The notes beneath the pieces were generated by a model. That model was not told the origin of the DNA. It saw only the letters and a program-made list of their open reading frames with translations, and did not search any database. The position numbers and the translations under genes were made by a program. From NCBI GenBank assembly GCA_029937635.1, contig JAPYPM010000013.1, forward strand, positions 1 to 18,015: a DNA stretch of 18,015 nucleotides, read 5' to 3'. The stretch comes from Nitrospinaceae bacterium. GTDB taxonomy: Bacteria; Nitrospinota; Nitrospinia; Nitrospinales; VA-1. The stretch's first letter is position 1; each line of letters opens with the position of its first letter. Shown piece by piece: positions 1 through 7,261 of this stretch.

Positions 1-694
1 CCTGATCCTTTCGCGGATCCAAAATCTGTTCCCTGATATAATCCTCTGAATAGAGTCCTATCTGTCTGGTGCCCAGATTAGGGCCACGGTCTGAATTCCC
101 TTCCCAAAATACCTTATGACAATTGAAGCATTTGTTACTACCAAAGACTTCTCGGCCTGCTGCAATAACTTCGGGACCCGCAAGGCCACTTAGTTTTATT
201 GGGGGCCGTTCTAATTTCTCTATCTCGTGTTGTGGATTAAATTGAGGCAGCTGAGCTGTTATGGTGATAAATAATCCCGAGGCCAAAGCATAAGTTGATA
301 GTAAACGAAAAGTTGAACTCCATTGAGACTTTTCGGGTTTAAGAGGTCTGGAATCGAGAATAAGAAAATATACTAGTCCTACAAAGGAAAATGCAACAAA
401 CTCTATCTGCCACCAGATGGGGAATCCAAGTTTGCCAGCGAAAACCCATATTATTCCTGCAAGAGTAAGTATGATTGGTAGCTTAATCCGAATATTTTTT
501 CCGAAGGATATTTCTGTTTTTTTCTTTGGTGGAAGAGACAGAAGAAAGGAGTATATCATTACCACTCCAGCAAAACCCCAACTAGCAATGCGCGGTAATT
601 CAAACCAGGCGACAATGAACCAAATAACAACTGCCAATGGCAGAAACTTTAAAGACATTTTTGTCAAGGTTTTAAAAAAAGACTGTTGTTGCAT
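1..694 (-). CDS. Membrane-anchored c-type cytochrome (3' end beyond window)
   Basis: Partial gene reading off the left edge; 231 residues are visible from an ATG at 694, preceded by an AGGAG Shine-Dalgarno seven bases upstream. The N-terminal half has about five hydrophobic segments (roughly residues 17-31, 37-54, 72-88, 94-112 and 130-147). A soluble domain follows with one haem-attachment motif, CFNCH at 189-193, and the class-I-like sequence GPNLG at 204-208. The axial methionine would lie beyond the window. The gene starts 18 bases after the stop of the CydA-like gene, so the two are probably co-transcribed and the cytochrome likely exchanges electrons with that protein; this role is inferred. 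The multi-helix anchor is larger than the single helix of most membrane cytochromes c. I am confident it is a c-type cytochrome; the exact partner and electron direction are unknown. Confidence 0.85.
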   Translation of the reverse strand, partial: MQQQSFFKTLTKMSLKFLPLAVVIWFIVAWFELPRIASWGFAGVVMIYSFLLSLPPKKKTEISFGKNIRIKLPIILTLAGIIWVFAGKLGFPIWWQIEFVAFSFVGLVYFLILDSRPLKPEKSQWSSTFRLLSTYALASGLFITITAQLPQFNPQHEIEKLERPPIKLSGLAGPEVIAAGREVFGSNKCFNCHKVFWEGNSDRGPNLGTRQIGLYSEDYIREQILDPRKDQ

Positions 695-712
695 TATAAC
701 GCTCCTGAAATG

Positions 713-2803
713 TTATTCCGCCACCTGTGGCGTCGCCTGTGGAGTAACCTCCTCAGCCTTTTTCTTCGATTTAGGGTATTTTATTCCTAACCAGATGATA
801 CATGTCATGATAAGAAAGAATGTCCAAACAATGGTCGTTACATGGAAACCAGACTCTGCCAACGTGGGAGCAAACTTCTCCGGTGTTACATCTTTATACA
901 CTTTGTAAACATGCCAATTCATTCGAGAAAGTGAGCGTATGGTACCCATCCAGCTCATTAACCATATATCTGCGAACCCAAGAAATATCAGGCAATAAAT
1001 GCCAAGTGGGTTGATCTTTCCATAATGAACTTTCCCTGTTTTGGTTGCGATTGTATAAAATATGTAATTAACAAAAGTAACTGTAACCAGAGCGAAGGCA
1101 GCCGTATTTTTCGATATCATCAATGCAAGAAAAGCCAGGTTATCAGGCAACACCATAGCTGAGTCCATTCCTGGTTCAGGCATCATAGTGGCAAAGAAAC
1201 GTCTTGGTGTGAACCATATGGTTGCTGCAATCACGATCAGGACAAACCCAAACTTCATAGCGGGGAAGAAGCGTTCTGCATTTTCGATACGTTTCATGCT
1301 CACCCACATGTATATGTTACTCAAGCTGAACATAGTCCCAACTAGCAGGCCTTGAACCAGCATGAACATAGATTCGCGGTCTGACATGATATACATGCCG
1401 ATAGTTGCATCGTATTGATAAATTTCACGGACAAAAATGTATCCCATCGCTGGTAGCGGAATCATTATTGCTACACCTATAATGTTTCCAATATAACCAA
1501 CCCAGTCGTAATATTCTTTTTCTTCTTTTTTCTCAGACCACAGGTACATGTATGCACCGATAACGCAAACCATGTATCCGCCAAATGTCCCATTGCCGAC
1601 GAGTCGATGGTAGTTAAGTGGCATCCAGGCAGCATTAGTTATTTTGCTCCATTCATTGATATTGGTTATTTGGTCAAGTGGTAGAGGGGGTGTTTGCATG
1701 AAGGTTGTCGGACCATCCAAGGCTACGAGTAACGATAACCCTAAAACGTTAAGAATAACTCCTATAACAATGTGTCTCCCCTTTTTATTACTCTTATTCA
1801 ACGGATCCCATGAGTATACGTAAATATACATGATGATCGTTTCTAATATGAAAAGAGTTGGGTAGATGACCATAAATAAAACAGGAAAAGATGACACAAG
1901 GTAGGATATAAAATCGCTGTAAATTACTAGCATAACGAATAGGAACAAACCACCTGATAGGGCAGTAAAACTATAGGCAAAACCAATAACTTTTGTGACC
2001 TCGTGGGCTAGGCGCTCAAATTTAAAATCTGATTGAGCGAACATGATGCCATTAGCGAGAAGACCTCCAACTAGCCCATTTATTACGGCAAGAATAACAC
2101 CATCTGCATGTAAAGTTTCAACAGGGGTTAAGGCACAAGCAATGATTGTCCCAAATATAGCACCGACTATGCCAGAGACGGTTAAGTTCATACATCTATG
2201 AAAATAGTTTAAGAAACTGACTACGAGAGCTCCAAAAGCACAGGCCCACATTCCAAAGAGAACACCATGATGAATCCCGACAATAACCTCAAAGGTTATT
2301 CCAATTACAACTCCTATGAGAACTCCAAGAAAAACATTTGATAAGATAATAGCTTTACGAACACCCTGAGTTCGGCGGGCCCCCATTACTTCCATGATTA
2401 CAACGAACATTGGGCAGCCCAGTATAAAGGAAGCAAATAGGATATGTATTTGAGCTGCAAACCAAGTGAACTTTCGATTACTTAATCCAAGAAAAGATAC
2501 TTCTTCAAACTCGTGATCTTTTGCCGGCCCAATATCGGTAAGGTAGGAAAGATCCTCTTCTTCTTCTCCTTCAGCCACTTCTTCTCCATCATCCTCTTCA
2601 TCCTCTTCATCCTCTTCATCCTCTTCATCCTCTTCATCCTCTTCTGCATGGGCAAGAGAAGGTCCATTTAAATTAAATAAAGGTGACGTTAAAGCCGGGA
2701 TGAAAGCAGGAGTCAAGTGACCTATCCCATAGAAAAATATCAGGGCAATGATTACGGTAAATATAGAGTTTTTGGTTTTTGGTTTCTCAGGCAAATGATG
2801 CAT
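713..2803 (-). CDS. CydA-like (cytochrome bd-type subunit I-like) polytopic membrane protein
   Basis: A 696-residue protein if started at the ATG at 2803, which has AGAGG five to six bases upstream. An upstream in-frame TTG at 2854 lacks a ribosome site. A hydrophobic segment (13-30) leads to AHA at 51-53, a possible signal-peptidase site, and then six EED repeats (54-71) in a very acidic stretch. The rest is membrane helices resembling cytochrome bd subunit I: H120 in IHILFASFILG matches the first haem-ligand helix, E321 in FILETI matches Glu107 of E. coli CydA, and H399 in NYHRLVGNG matches His186. The quinol-loop signature GRQPW reads SRMNW (626-630), Glu99 is not conserved, and I see no clear equivalent of Met393. 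About 110 residues of glycine-rich helices are inserted between the first and second CydA-type helices. No CydB gene is adjacent; a cytochrome c follows. It may be a bd-like redox protein rather than a true quinol oxidase. Family membership is fairly sure; its reaction is not. Confidence 0.8.
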   Translation of the reverse strand: MHHLPEKPKTKNSIFTVIIALIFFYGIGHLTPAFIPALTSPLFNLNGPSLAHAEEDEEDEEDEEDEEDEEDDGEEVAEGEEEEDLSYLTDIGPAKDHEFEEVSFLGLSNRKFTWFAAQIHILFASFILGCPMFVVIMEVMGARRTQGVRKAIILSNVFLGVLIGVVIGITFEVIVGIHHGVLFGMWACAFGALVVSFLNYFHRCMNLTVSGIVGAIFGTIIACALTPVETLHADGVILAVINGLVGGLLANGIMFAQSDFKFERLAHEVTKVIGFAYSFTALSGGLFLFVMLVIYSDFISYLVSSFPVLFMVIYPTLFILETIIMYIYVYSWDPLNKSNKKGRHIVIGVILNVLGLSLLVALDGPTTFMQTPPLPLDQITNINEWSKITNAAWMPLNYHRLVGNGTFGGYMVCVIGAYMYLWSEKKEEKEYYDWVGYIGNIIGVAIMIPLPAMGYIFVREIYQYDATIGMYIMSDRESMFMLVQGLLVGTMFSLSNIYMWVSMKRIENAERFFPAMKFGFVLIVIAATIWFTPRRFFATMMPEPGMDSAMVLPDNLAFLALMISKNTAAFALVTVTFVNYIFYTIATKTGKVHYGKINPLGIYCLIFLGFADIWLMSWMGTIRSLSRMNWHVYKVYKDVTPEKFAPTLAESGFHVTTIVWTFFLIMTCIIWLGIKYPKSKKKAEEVTPQATPQVAE
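2592..2645. repeat. 9-bp tandem repeat, six copies
   Basis: Six head-to-tail copies of TCCTCTTCA (plus strand); the last copy ends in T instead of A. On the minus strand it encodes Glu-Glu-Asp six times just after the possible signal-peptide site of the CydA-like protein. Because the unit is three codons long, gain or loss of copies by slippage would keep the frame and only change the length of the acidic tract. Confidence 0.95.
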
Positions 2804-3091
2804 CGAGGCCTCTATTTTTATTAAAAGGAAGTCTTTATGAAAGACCAGACTCAATTATATTTAATAATCAGCGACTAATTATAAGTTTGGTCACTTATCA
2901 TATTTTTAAATATAGTAAATCAGCACTAAATAAACCGGGACATAATAACCCAATTGAGACATAAAGGTGAAAGAAATATCATACAGTTTTTCTAATGTCA
3001 AGAGCTTTAAAAGTCTTTTATTTCAAACAACTTATGAGTATATTTTGTTTGGGCGGGAATAATAAAAGTCTTCTTGTCAACGAGGGAATTG
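2804..3091 (-). promoter_or_regulatory. Leader/promoter region of the CydA-like operon
   Basis: A 288-base noncoding stretch between the small membrane protein gene and the CydA-like gene, both on the minus strand. A TATACT box (3037-3042, minus strand) is a possible -10 element, but its -35 region (TTATTA at 3060-3065) is poor. A perfect TTGACA (minus strand, 3075-3080) lies 32 bases from that box, too far to pair with it. No convincing hairpin with a T-run was found. The CydA-like operon most likely starts transcription here, probably with a long leader, but the exact promoter is uncertain. Confidence 0.3.
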
Positions 3092-3316
3092 TTATGGGTT
3101 TTTTTTGGTTTCCATATTGTTTTTTGATTCAACTTCGGCCATGTCATCTAATGGCATAATGAGCAGTCCAAATCCCATTGATGTGCTAAAGACAGAAAGG
3201 AGCCCGACAAAGATCTGCGGCCATTCAGAGGTTATATCTCGCACAGCCCACACAAACAAAAATCCTCCGAGTACCATGAGTCCTATCCCTAAAAATCTAA
3301 TTTTCCAGCTATTCAT
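3092..3316 (-). CDS. Small two-helix membrane protein
   Basis: A 74-residue protein from the ATG at 3316, whose start overlaps the end of the LABN gene by eight bases. A TTG at 3358 would add 14 residues but has no ribosome site. Two hydrophobic segments (about 7-24 and 32-53) are followed by a charged tail with many Glu, Lys and Asn. I do not recognise the family. Its tight overlap with the GT2-LABN genes suggests translational coupling and a role in the same membrane process; this is inferred from context only. Confidence 0.65.
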   Translation of the reverse strand: MNSWKIRFLGIGLMVLGGFLFVWAVRDITSEWPQIFVGLLSVFSTSMGFGLLIMPLDDMAEVESKNNMETKKNP

Positions 3317-3599
3317 TATTTTGATTAGTCTCTGAAAGGGACTTTTTTTTTCGGTCAATGAGAATTAAATTACGGACGTAAATAATTGAACCCAGGCTTT
3401 GCCCTACAATAAAAACCGGGTCTTCTCTGTGTATTGCATAAGTCAGCAGAATAACACTTCCTGCTATACTACAATACCAGAAAGCAATAGGAATCGTACT
3501 CTCCCCCTTTTTTTCGGAGACCAACCATTGAATCACAAACCTTGCTCCAAAGGCGATCTGGCCTATAAAACCGATAACCAGCCAGTAGGTTGCCGTCAT
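3309..3599 (-). CDS. LABN-domain membrane protein (lipid A biosynthesis N-terminal-like)
   Basis: A 96-residue membrane protein with the signature of the LABN family, a domain also found at the N-terminus of some LpxB proteins: RFVIQW and SE (21-29), P37 followed by FW (40-41), DPVFIVGQ (60-67) and YVRNL (74-78). Three hydrophobic segments cover most of it. The ATG at 3599 has a perfect AGGAGG eight bases upstream, inside the end of the glycosyltransferase gene; the preceding stop is only three bases away. Standalone LABN proteins often sit beside DPM1-like GT2 enzymes and are thought to help in lipid-linked sugar transfer or lipid A modification. The biochemical role is not established, but the family call is solid. 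Confidence 0.88.
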   Translation of the reverse strand: MTATYWLVIGFIGQIAFGARFVIQWLVSEKKGESTIPIAFWYCSIAGSVILLTYAIHREDPVFIVGQSLGSIIYVRNLILIDRKKKSLSETNQNNE

Positions 3600-3602
3600 T
3601 AA

Positions 3603-4346
3603 TTAATCCTCCTCGATAATATCATATTTAATTTGTCTTTTTTTCATCCATCGGATAGCCAAAAGGTCTTTGAATGAAGCAAATAAGCGGTTACTAATAT
3701 TATACTTTGAGTAACCATGCACGCGAGGATAATGCCCAACCTTTACCTGCGTAACGCTAAAACCTTCCATTTTCATCAATGTTGGAAAAAAGCGATGCAT
3801 TCCATTATATAATTTAATATTTTGGAAACATTTTCGCCGAAATGCTTTGAGAGAACAACCTGTGTCAGCTATGGATTCTTCGCTCAGGGTATTTCGCACC
3901 GCATTAGCTATTCTTGAAGATAGTTTTTTAACCCAAGGATCGTTACGTTTATATCGCCAGCCACACACAACGTCGTATTCATTTATTTTCTCAAGGAGTA
4001 GGGGAATGTCAGCAGGGTCATTCTGTAAATCAGCATCCATAGTAACAATAATATTACCGCGAGCTTTGCTAAAGCCTGCAGAGAAAGCGGCTGTTTGGCC
4101 ATAATTGCGATCAAATCGAATTAGCCGTAGACAAGGGTTTTCATTTTTTAATTTACGTATGAGGTCGACGCTGCCATCAATACTTCCGTCATCCACTAGA
4201 ATTACTTCATATTTTTTATTAAGCGGTTTTATACTTTTAGTGATTTTTTTGTCAAGTAGAATGAGGTTTTCTCGCTCGTTATAAACAGGTATAACAATGG
4301 AAATATCTAATGTTTTAGACTTAGTTAACTCAAGTGAACTCATCAT
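3603..4346 (-). CDS. GT2 glycosyltransferase, dolichol/undecaprenyl-phosphate mannosyltransferase-like
   Basis: A 247-residue GT-A fold glycosyltransferase. The sequence shows the N-terminal IVIPVYNE (17-24), the nucleotide-binding VDDGS (51-55), the metal-binding DAD motif in MDADLQNDP (103-111), DTGC (161-164) and the GMHRFFPTL acceptor-side motif (182-190). These are typical of the DPM1/GtrB/ArnC group, which moves a sugar from a nucleotide donor to a polyprenyl phosphate on the cytoplasmic face. There are no C-terminal membrane helices, unlike GtrB and ArnC, so it resembles the soluble DPM1 form; LABN next door may supply the membrane part (inference). Tandem ATGs occur at 4346 and 4343 with no strong ribosome site, and the rlmN stop is ten bases upstream, so coupled translation is likely. 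No GT39-type transferase using the lipid-linked sugar is in the window. Confidence 0.9.
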   Translation of the reverse strand: MMSSLELTKSKTLDISIVIPVYNERENLILLDKKITKSIKPLNKKYEVILVDDGSIDGSVDLIRKLKNENPCLRLIRFDRNYGQTAAFSAGFSKARGNIIVTMDADLQNDPADIPLLLEKINEYDVVCGWRYKRNDPWVKKLSSRIANAVRNTLSEESIADTGCSLKAFRRKCFQNIKLYNGMHRFFPTLMKMEGFSVTQVKVGHYPRVHGYSKYNISNRLFASFKDLLAIRWMKKRQIKYDIIEED

Positions 4347-4356
4347 ACCAAATTAT

Positions 4357-5409
4357 TTAAATTCCTACAGGTGCTAGTGATAATGGTTTTGCAGCCAGTT
4401 GCCCACAGGCACCTAGGATGTCTGTTGCTCGATTTTTTCGTATAAAAACAGTATGATTTTTTGATAAGAGGTATTGCTGAAATGCGTGAGCACGTTCTTC
4501 GCTTGGGGGGTCAAACTCAGAAGGAGAAAACTTATTAAATAAAATTAGATTTACTTTGCAGGGTATGCCGTGAAGTAATTTGGACAAACGTTTAGCATCT
4601 TCGTCCCGGTCATTGATACCCTCTAGCATGACGTACTCAAAGGTAAATCGCCGAGATGGTTTGAGTGGATATTCTCGTAAACAGTTTATTAGTGCCTCTA
4701 TTGGGTATTTTTTATTGATTGGCATAATTTCTTCACGAGTTTTATTGTCCGTGGCGTTTAGAGATATCGCAAGATTTACGTGTATATCTTCATTTTTAAA
4801 CTTTTGAATTAGATCTACTTGCCCGGCAGTAGATAAAGTAATCTTCCGAGAAGATATGCGTAAGGCTTCTGGCATGATCATAAGTCGTATGGCATTAATG
4901 GTGGCATCATAATTATCAAGTGGTTCGCCCATTCCCATGAACACAATGTTGGTTACTTGGTTTTCTTCGGATAGACTTTCATTTACCGCAAGATACTGTC
5001 CAATAATTTCATCAGTTTCAAGGTTACGCTTTAGTCCCATTTTTCCTGTCATGCAAAAGGCGCATGCAAGGCGGCATCCAACCTGGCTCGATACGCATAA
5101 GGTCTTGCGCTTGTCTGAAGGCATCCAAACACTTTCAATTGTCAGGCCATCTTTTAACTCGAATAGGTACTTTATCGAGCCGTCCTGTGACTTAGTTCTG
5201 CTGCTTATCAGGGGTAACGAGATATAAAAATGTTCTTTCAATAGAGAACGTAATTTTTTTGATAAGTTAGACATGAGATCAAAGTCATAAAGCTTGTAAT
5301 GATAAAGCCATATAAATATTTGGTGGGCTCGATAGGGTTTTGTCCCGTGCTCGAGCAGAAATTCTTGAAGGTGTGAATAGGGAAAGCCAATTAAATTCTT
5401 GGGTTTCAT
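4357..5409 (-). CDS. rlmN: 23S rRNA m2A2503 / tRNA m2A37 methyltransferase RlmN
   Basis: A 350-residue radical-SAM methyltransferase that methylates C2 of an adenine in 23S rRNA and certain tRNAs. The radical-SAM cysteines are C112, C116 and C119 in CRLACAFC. The conserved upstream VSSQVGC run and the GMGEPLDNY motif (159-167) are present. C335 in GACGQL corresponds to the Cys that is methylated during the reaction in E. coli RlmN, and C105 lies in the LCVSSQ segment. Length and ending (CGQLA) are normal for the family. It is probably the first gene of a run with the GT2 and LABN genes, a linkage with no obvious functional reason. Confidence 0.96.
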   Translation of the reverse strand: MKPKNLIGFPYSHLQEFLLEHGTKPYRAHQIFIWLYHYKLYDFDLMSNLSKKLRSLLKEHFYISLPLISSRTKSQDGSIKYLFELKDGLTIESVWMPSDKRKTLCVSSQVGCRLACAFCMTGKMGLKRNLETDEIIGQYLAVNESLSEENQVTNIVFMGMGEPLDNYDATINAIRLMIMPEALRISSRKITLSTAGQVDLIQKFKNEDIHVNLAISLNATDNKTREEIMPINKKYPIEALINCLREYPLKPSRRFTFEYVMLEGINDRDEDAKRLSKLLHGIPCKVNLILFNKFSPSEFDPPSEERAHAFQQYLLSKNHTVFIRKNRATDILGACGQLAAKPLSLAPVGI

Positions 5410-5661
5410 CGTAATAATGCGAATTTTTAAAATGAAGAAAATTGTCTAGATCGTTTCAGGATTTATTTAATAATGAAGTCAAAAAAACAACCTGATAGAT
5501 ATGCACCGAATTAATATAATTTATGTTCGAGAAATATGCTAGGTCTTTGTTTTATTGTTTGCTAAATTTTAAGTTAAAATTGAGCTGCGATGGTCGATTC
5601 CGAACATTAGTACTCTGGGGTAGGGGGGGCAAAATGAATATGCTATTACTCAATAAAGATT

Positions 5662-6447
5662 TTATGTTGGATAATATTTAATCAAAGTATAGGCCATACT
5701 CCCAAGGCTAATAAGTGAGATGAATAGGGAGCACCCTGCGAGTCCTATAATAGGAGTTGGAGAACTTAAGGTCTTTTTGTTTTTTAGCCATCTAATCGTA
5801 ATTAAAACACATGACAGGGAGAGTGCGATTGCGACCCAAGAAAGTGTTAGGATCTTTGAGCTGAAAATAACATCGTTGCTCAAATGGTTAAGGGCAGCAA
5901 CAGCCCACCCTAGTGGAGGCAGACTAATAAAGTAGGAAATTAGAGCGTTGTTATTCCCTTCCCCTTTATATCTAGAAACGAAACGAAACCCTAAAATAAC
6001 TAGAGAGCCTAATAGAATAGAAAATAATAGAGTATTTGTTTTTTGTTTTGCTTTTTCACTGCGGATGAAATTGAGTGCCCCAAGTACGTACTTTGAAACT
6101 TCTACCTCATCGGCTTCGTAATATCCTCCCTTACTTGTCTCATATATGAAAACTCTAGCAGTGGATGATTCAGCGGGAAGAGATATGGCTCGATATTCGT
6201 CTTTACTAGCAGAATGAATTTCAATATAAACAATTCCAGTATTGTATTTCAGGCCGTGACTTGAAAGCTGGACTAACTTACTTGCATACTTATCGTGCTC
6301 AATACGATAGTTTTCTTGCGATTTCATTAATTTAAAAAGTGCTTGACGCGCCATGACATCGTAATTATTTTCAAAAATCACAGCGCATGATGTGAGACCA
6401 AACATGCAAATAAACAAAAATATTTTATTTATCGTAGAAATTCGCAT
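5662..6447 (-). CDS. Lipoprotein with pilin-headgroup-like domain and four membrane helices
   Basis: A 261-residue protein I do not recognise. It starts with a lipoprotein signal ending in LTSC (18-21), so C21 would be lipidated. Residues about 33-105 read like a type IV pilin or pseudopilin headgroup: ARQALFKLMKSQENYR (33-48) followed by KYASKLVQL (53-61) and alternating strands ending near YRAISL. The second half (139-157, 168-186, 198-218 and 232-255) has four hydrophobic segments. A lipoprotein with several further membrane helices is unusual. The ATG at 6447 has no clear Shine-Dalgarno. It stands alone on the minus strand, divergent from the nucleotide pyrophosphatase gene 108 bases away. 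The pilin similarity is pattern-based and needs a profile or structure search. Confidence 0.75.
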   Translation of the reverse strand: MRISTINKIFLFICMFGLTSCAVIFENNYDVMARQALFKLMKSQENYRIEHDKYASKLVQLSSHGLKYNTGIVYIEIHSASKDEYRAISLPAESSTARVFIYETSKGGYYEADEVEVSKYVLGALNFIRSEKAKQKTNTLLFSILLGSLVILGFRFVSRYKGEGNNNALISYFISLPPLGWAVAALNHLSNDVIFSSKILTLSWVAIALSLSCVLITIRWLKNKKTLSSPTPIIGLAGCSLFISLISLGSMAYTLIKYYPT

Positions 6448-6555
6448 AACAAAAACTGGTATTAATTAAAGTTGGGTTTAATATAACCAAACATAATGAA
6501 AATCTAAACTGTATATCATGCGTTTACTATTCAGACAAGGGTAGGTGAAAATAGA

Positions 6556-7104
6556 ATGTGGAAAAAGTTAAAGTTTGTCACCAGTAATACAGATAAAGTT
6601 CGCGAAGCTTCGTGCATTCTGGATAACCCCCTCGATCAGGTTTCGGGTCTCGATATAGATGAAATACAGGCTACTGATGTAAGCAATGTAGTTGCCCACA
6701 AAGCACAGCAGGCGTTTGATAAACTTAAGTGTCCTGTATTAGTGGAAGATTCTGGATTAAGTTTTACAGCATGGAATGGTCTTCCTGGAGCATTGATAAA
6801 ATGGTTTGAGGTTAGTGTTGGTTGTCAAGGACTGTTGAAAATGTTGGAAGGTTTTGAAAACCGTGAGGCTTTTGCAGTTTGTGTGGCAGCTATTTATGAC
6901 GGTCAGGAAATGCTCTTGGGAGAGGGTGAAATAAGGGGAAAAATTTCACTTAGCATCAGAGGTGTAAACGGATTTGGATGGGATGTTATATTTATTCCTG
7001 ATCATCATGAAAAAACATTCGCTGAAATGAACTTTAGGGAAAAAAATGCTATTTCGCATCGACGGGTAGCTTTTGAAAAACTTAATATGACAATAAAAAA
7101 ATAG
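6556..7104 (+). CDS. Inosine/xanthosine triphosphate pyrophosphatase, ITPA-like (HAM1 family)
   Basis: A 182-residue HAM1-family enzyme that hydrolyses deaminated purine triphosphates (ITP, dITP, XTP) to monophosphates and so keeps them out of nucleic acids. Visible motifs are FVTSNTDK near the N-terminus (7-14), VEDSGL (63-68) with the acidic metal ligands, GLPGALIKWF (75-84), GFGWDVIF (139-146) and the base-recognition SHRR (167-170). The GLPG-IKWF and FGWD patterns and the short length look more like eukaryotic ITPA and archaeal homologues than like E. coli RdgB. The usual FGWDP or FGYDP proline is replaced by Val144. The ATG follows TAGGTG at about nine bases. It is transcribed alone or ahead of the lipoprotein gene. 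Confidence 0.92.
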   Translation: MWKKLKFVTSNTDKVREASCILDNPLDQVSGLDIDEIQATDVSNVVAHKAQQAFDKLKCPVLVEDSGLSFTAWNGLPGALIKWFEVSVGCQGLLKMLEGFENREAFAVCVAAIYDGQEMLLGEGEIRGKISLSIRGVNGFGWDVIFIPDHHEKTFAEMNFREKNAISHRRVAFEKLNMTIKK

Positions 7105-7261
7105 GTTATCTTGCAAATTAAATTTAAAGATTTAATCAGCGTCACTTAAAAAATGTTAATTTCTGCTTAAACTTATCGTACTAGAATTATTGATTTTCTT
7201 ACCGTATAGTTGTTCAATTATTGTGTTAATGGTTTTGAAATAATTAATGAGGTTGTTATAG

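Noticed and set aside
417..908. Plus-strand 163-codon ORF
   Set aside because: Lies antisense to the cytochrome c and CydA-like genes, has no ribosome site and a composition unlike a protein; it is a shadow frame.
2482..2667. Minus-strand 61-codon ORF with repeated Lys-Arg-Met
   Set aside because: It is the same 9-bp repeat read in another frame of the CydA-like gene; no start signal.
2804..2854. 17-residue N-terminal extension of the CydA-like protein from a TTG
   Set aside because: The TTG lacks a ribosome site, while the ATG at 2803 has AGAGG at good spacing.
3317..3358. TTG start giving an 88-residue small membrane protein
   Set aside because: No ribosome site and a 50-base overlap with the LABN gene; the ATG at 3316 gives a more usual eight-base overlap.
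7117..7136. ATTAAAT/ATTTAAT hairpin after the nucleotide pyrophosphatase gene
   Set aside because: Seven A-T pairs only and no T-run; expected by chance in such AT-rich DNA.
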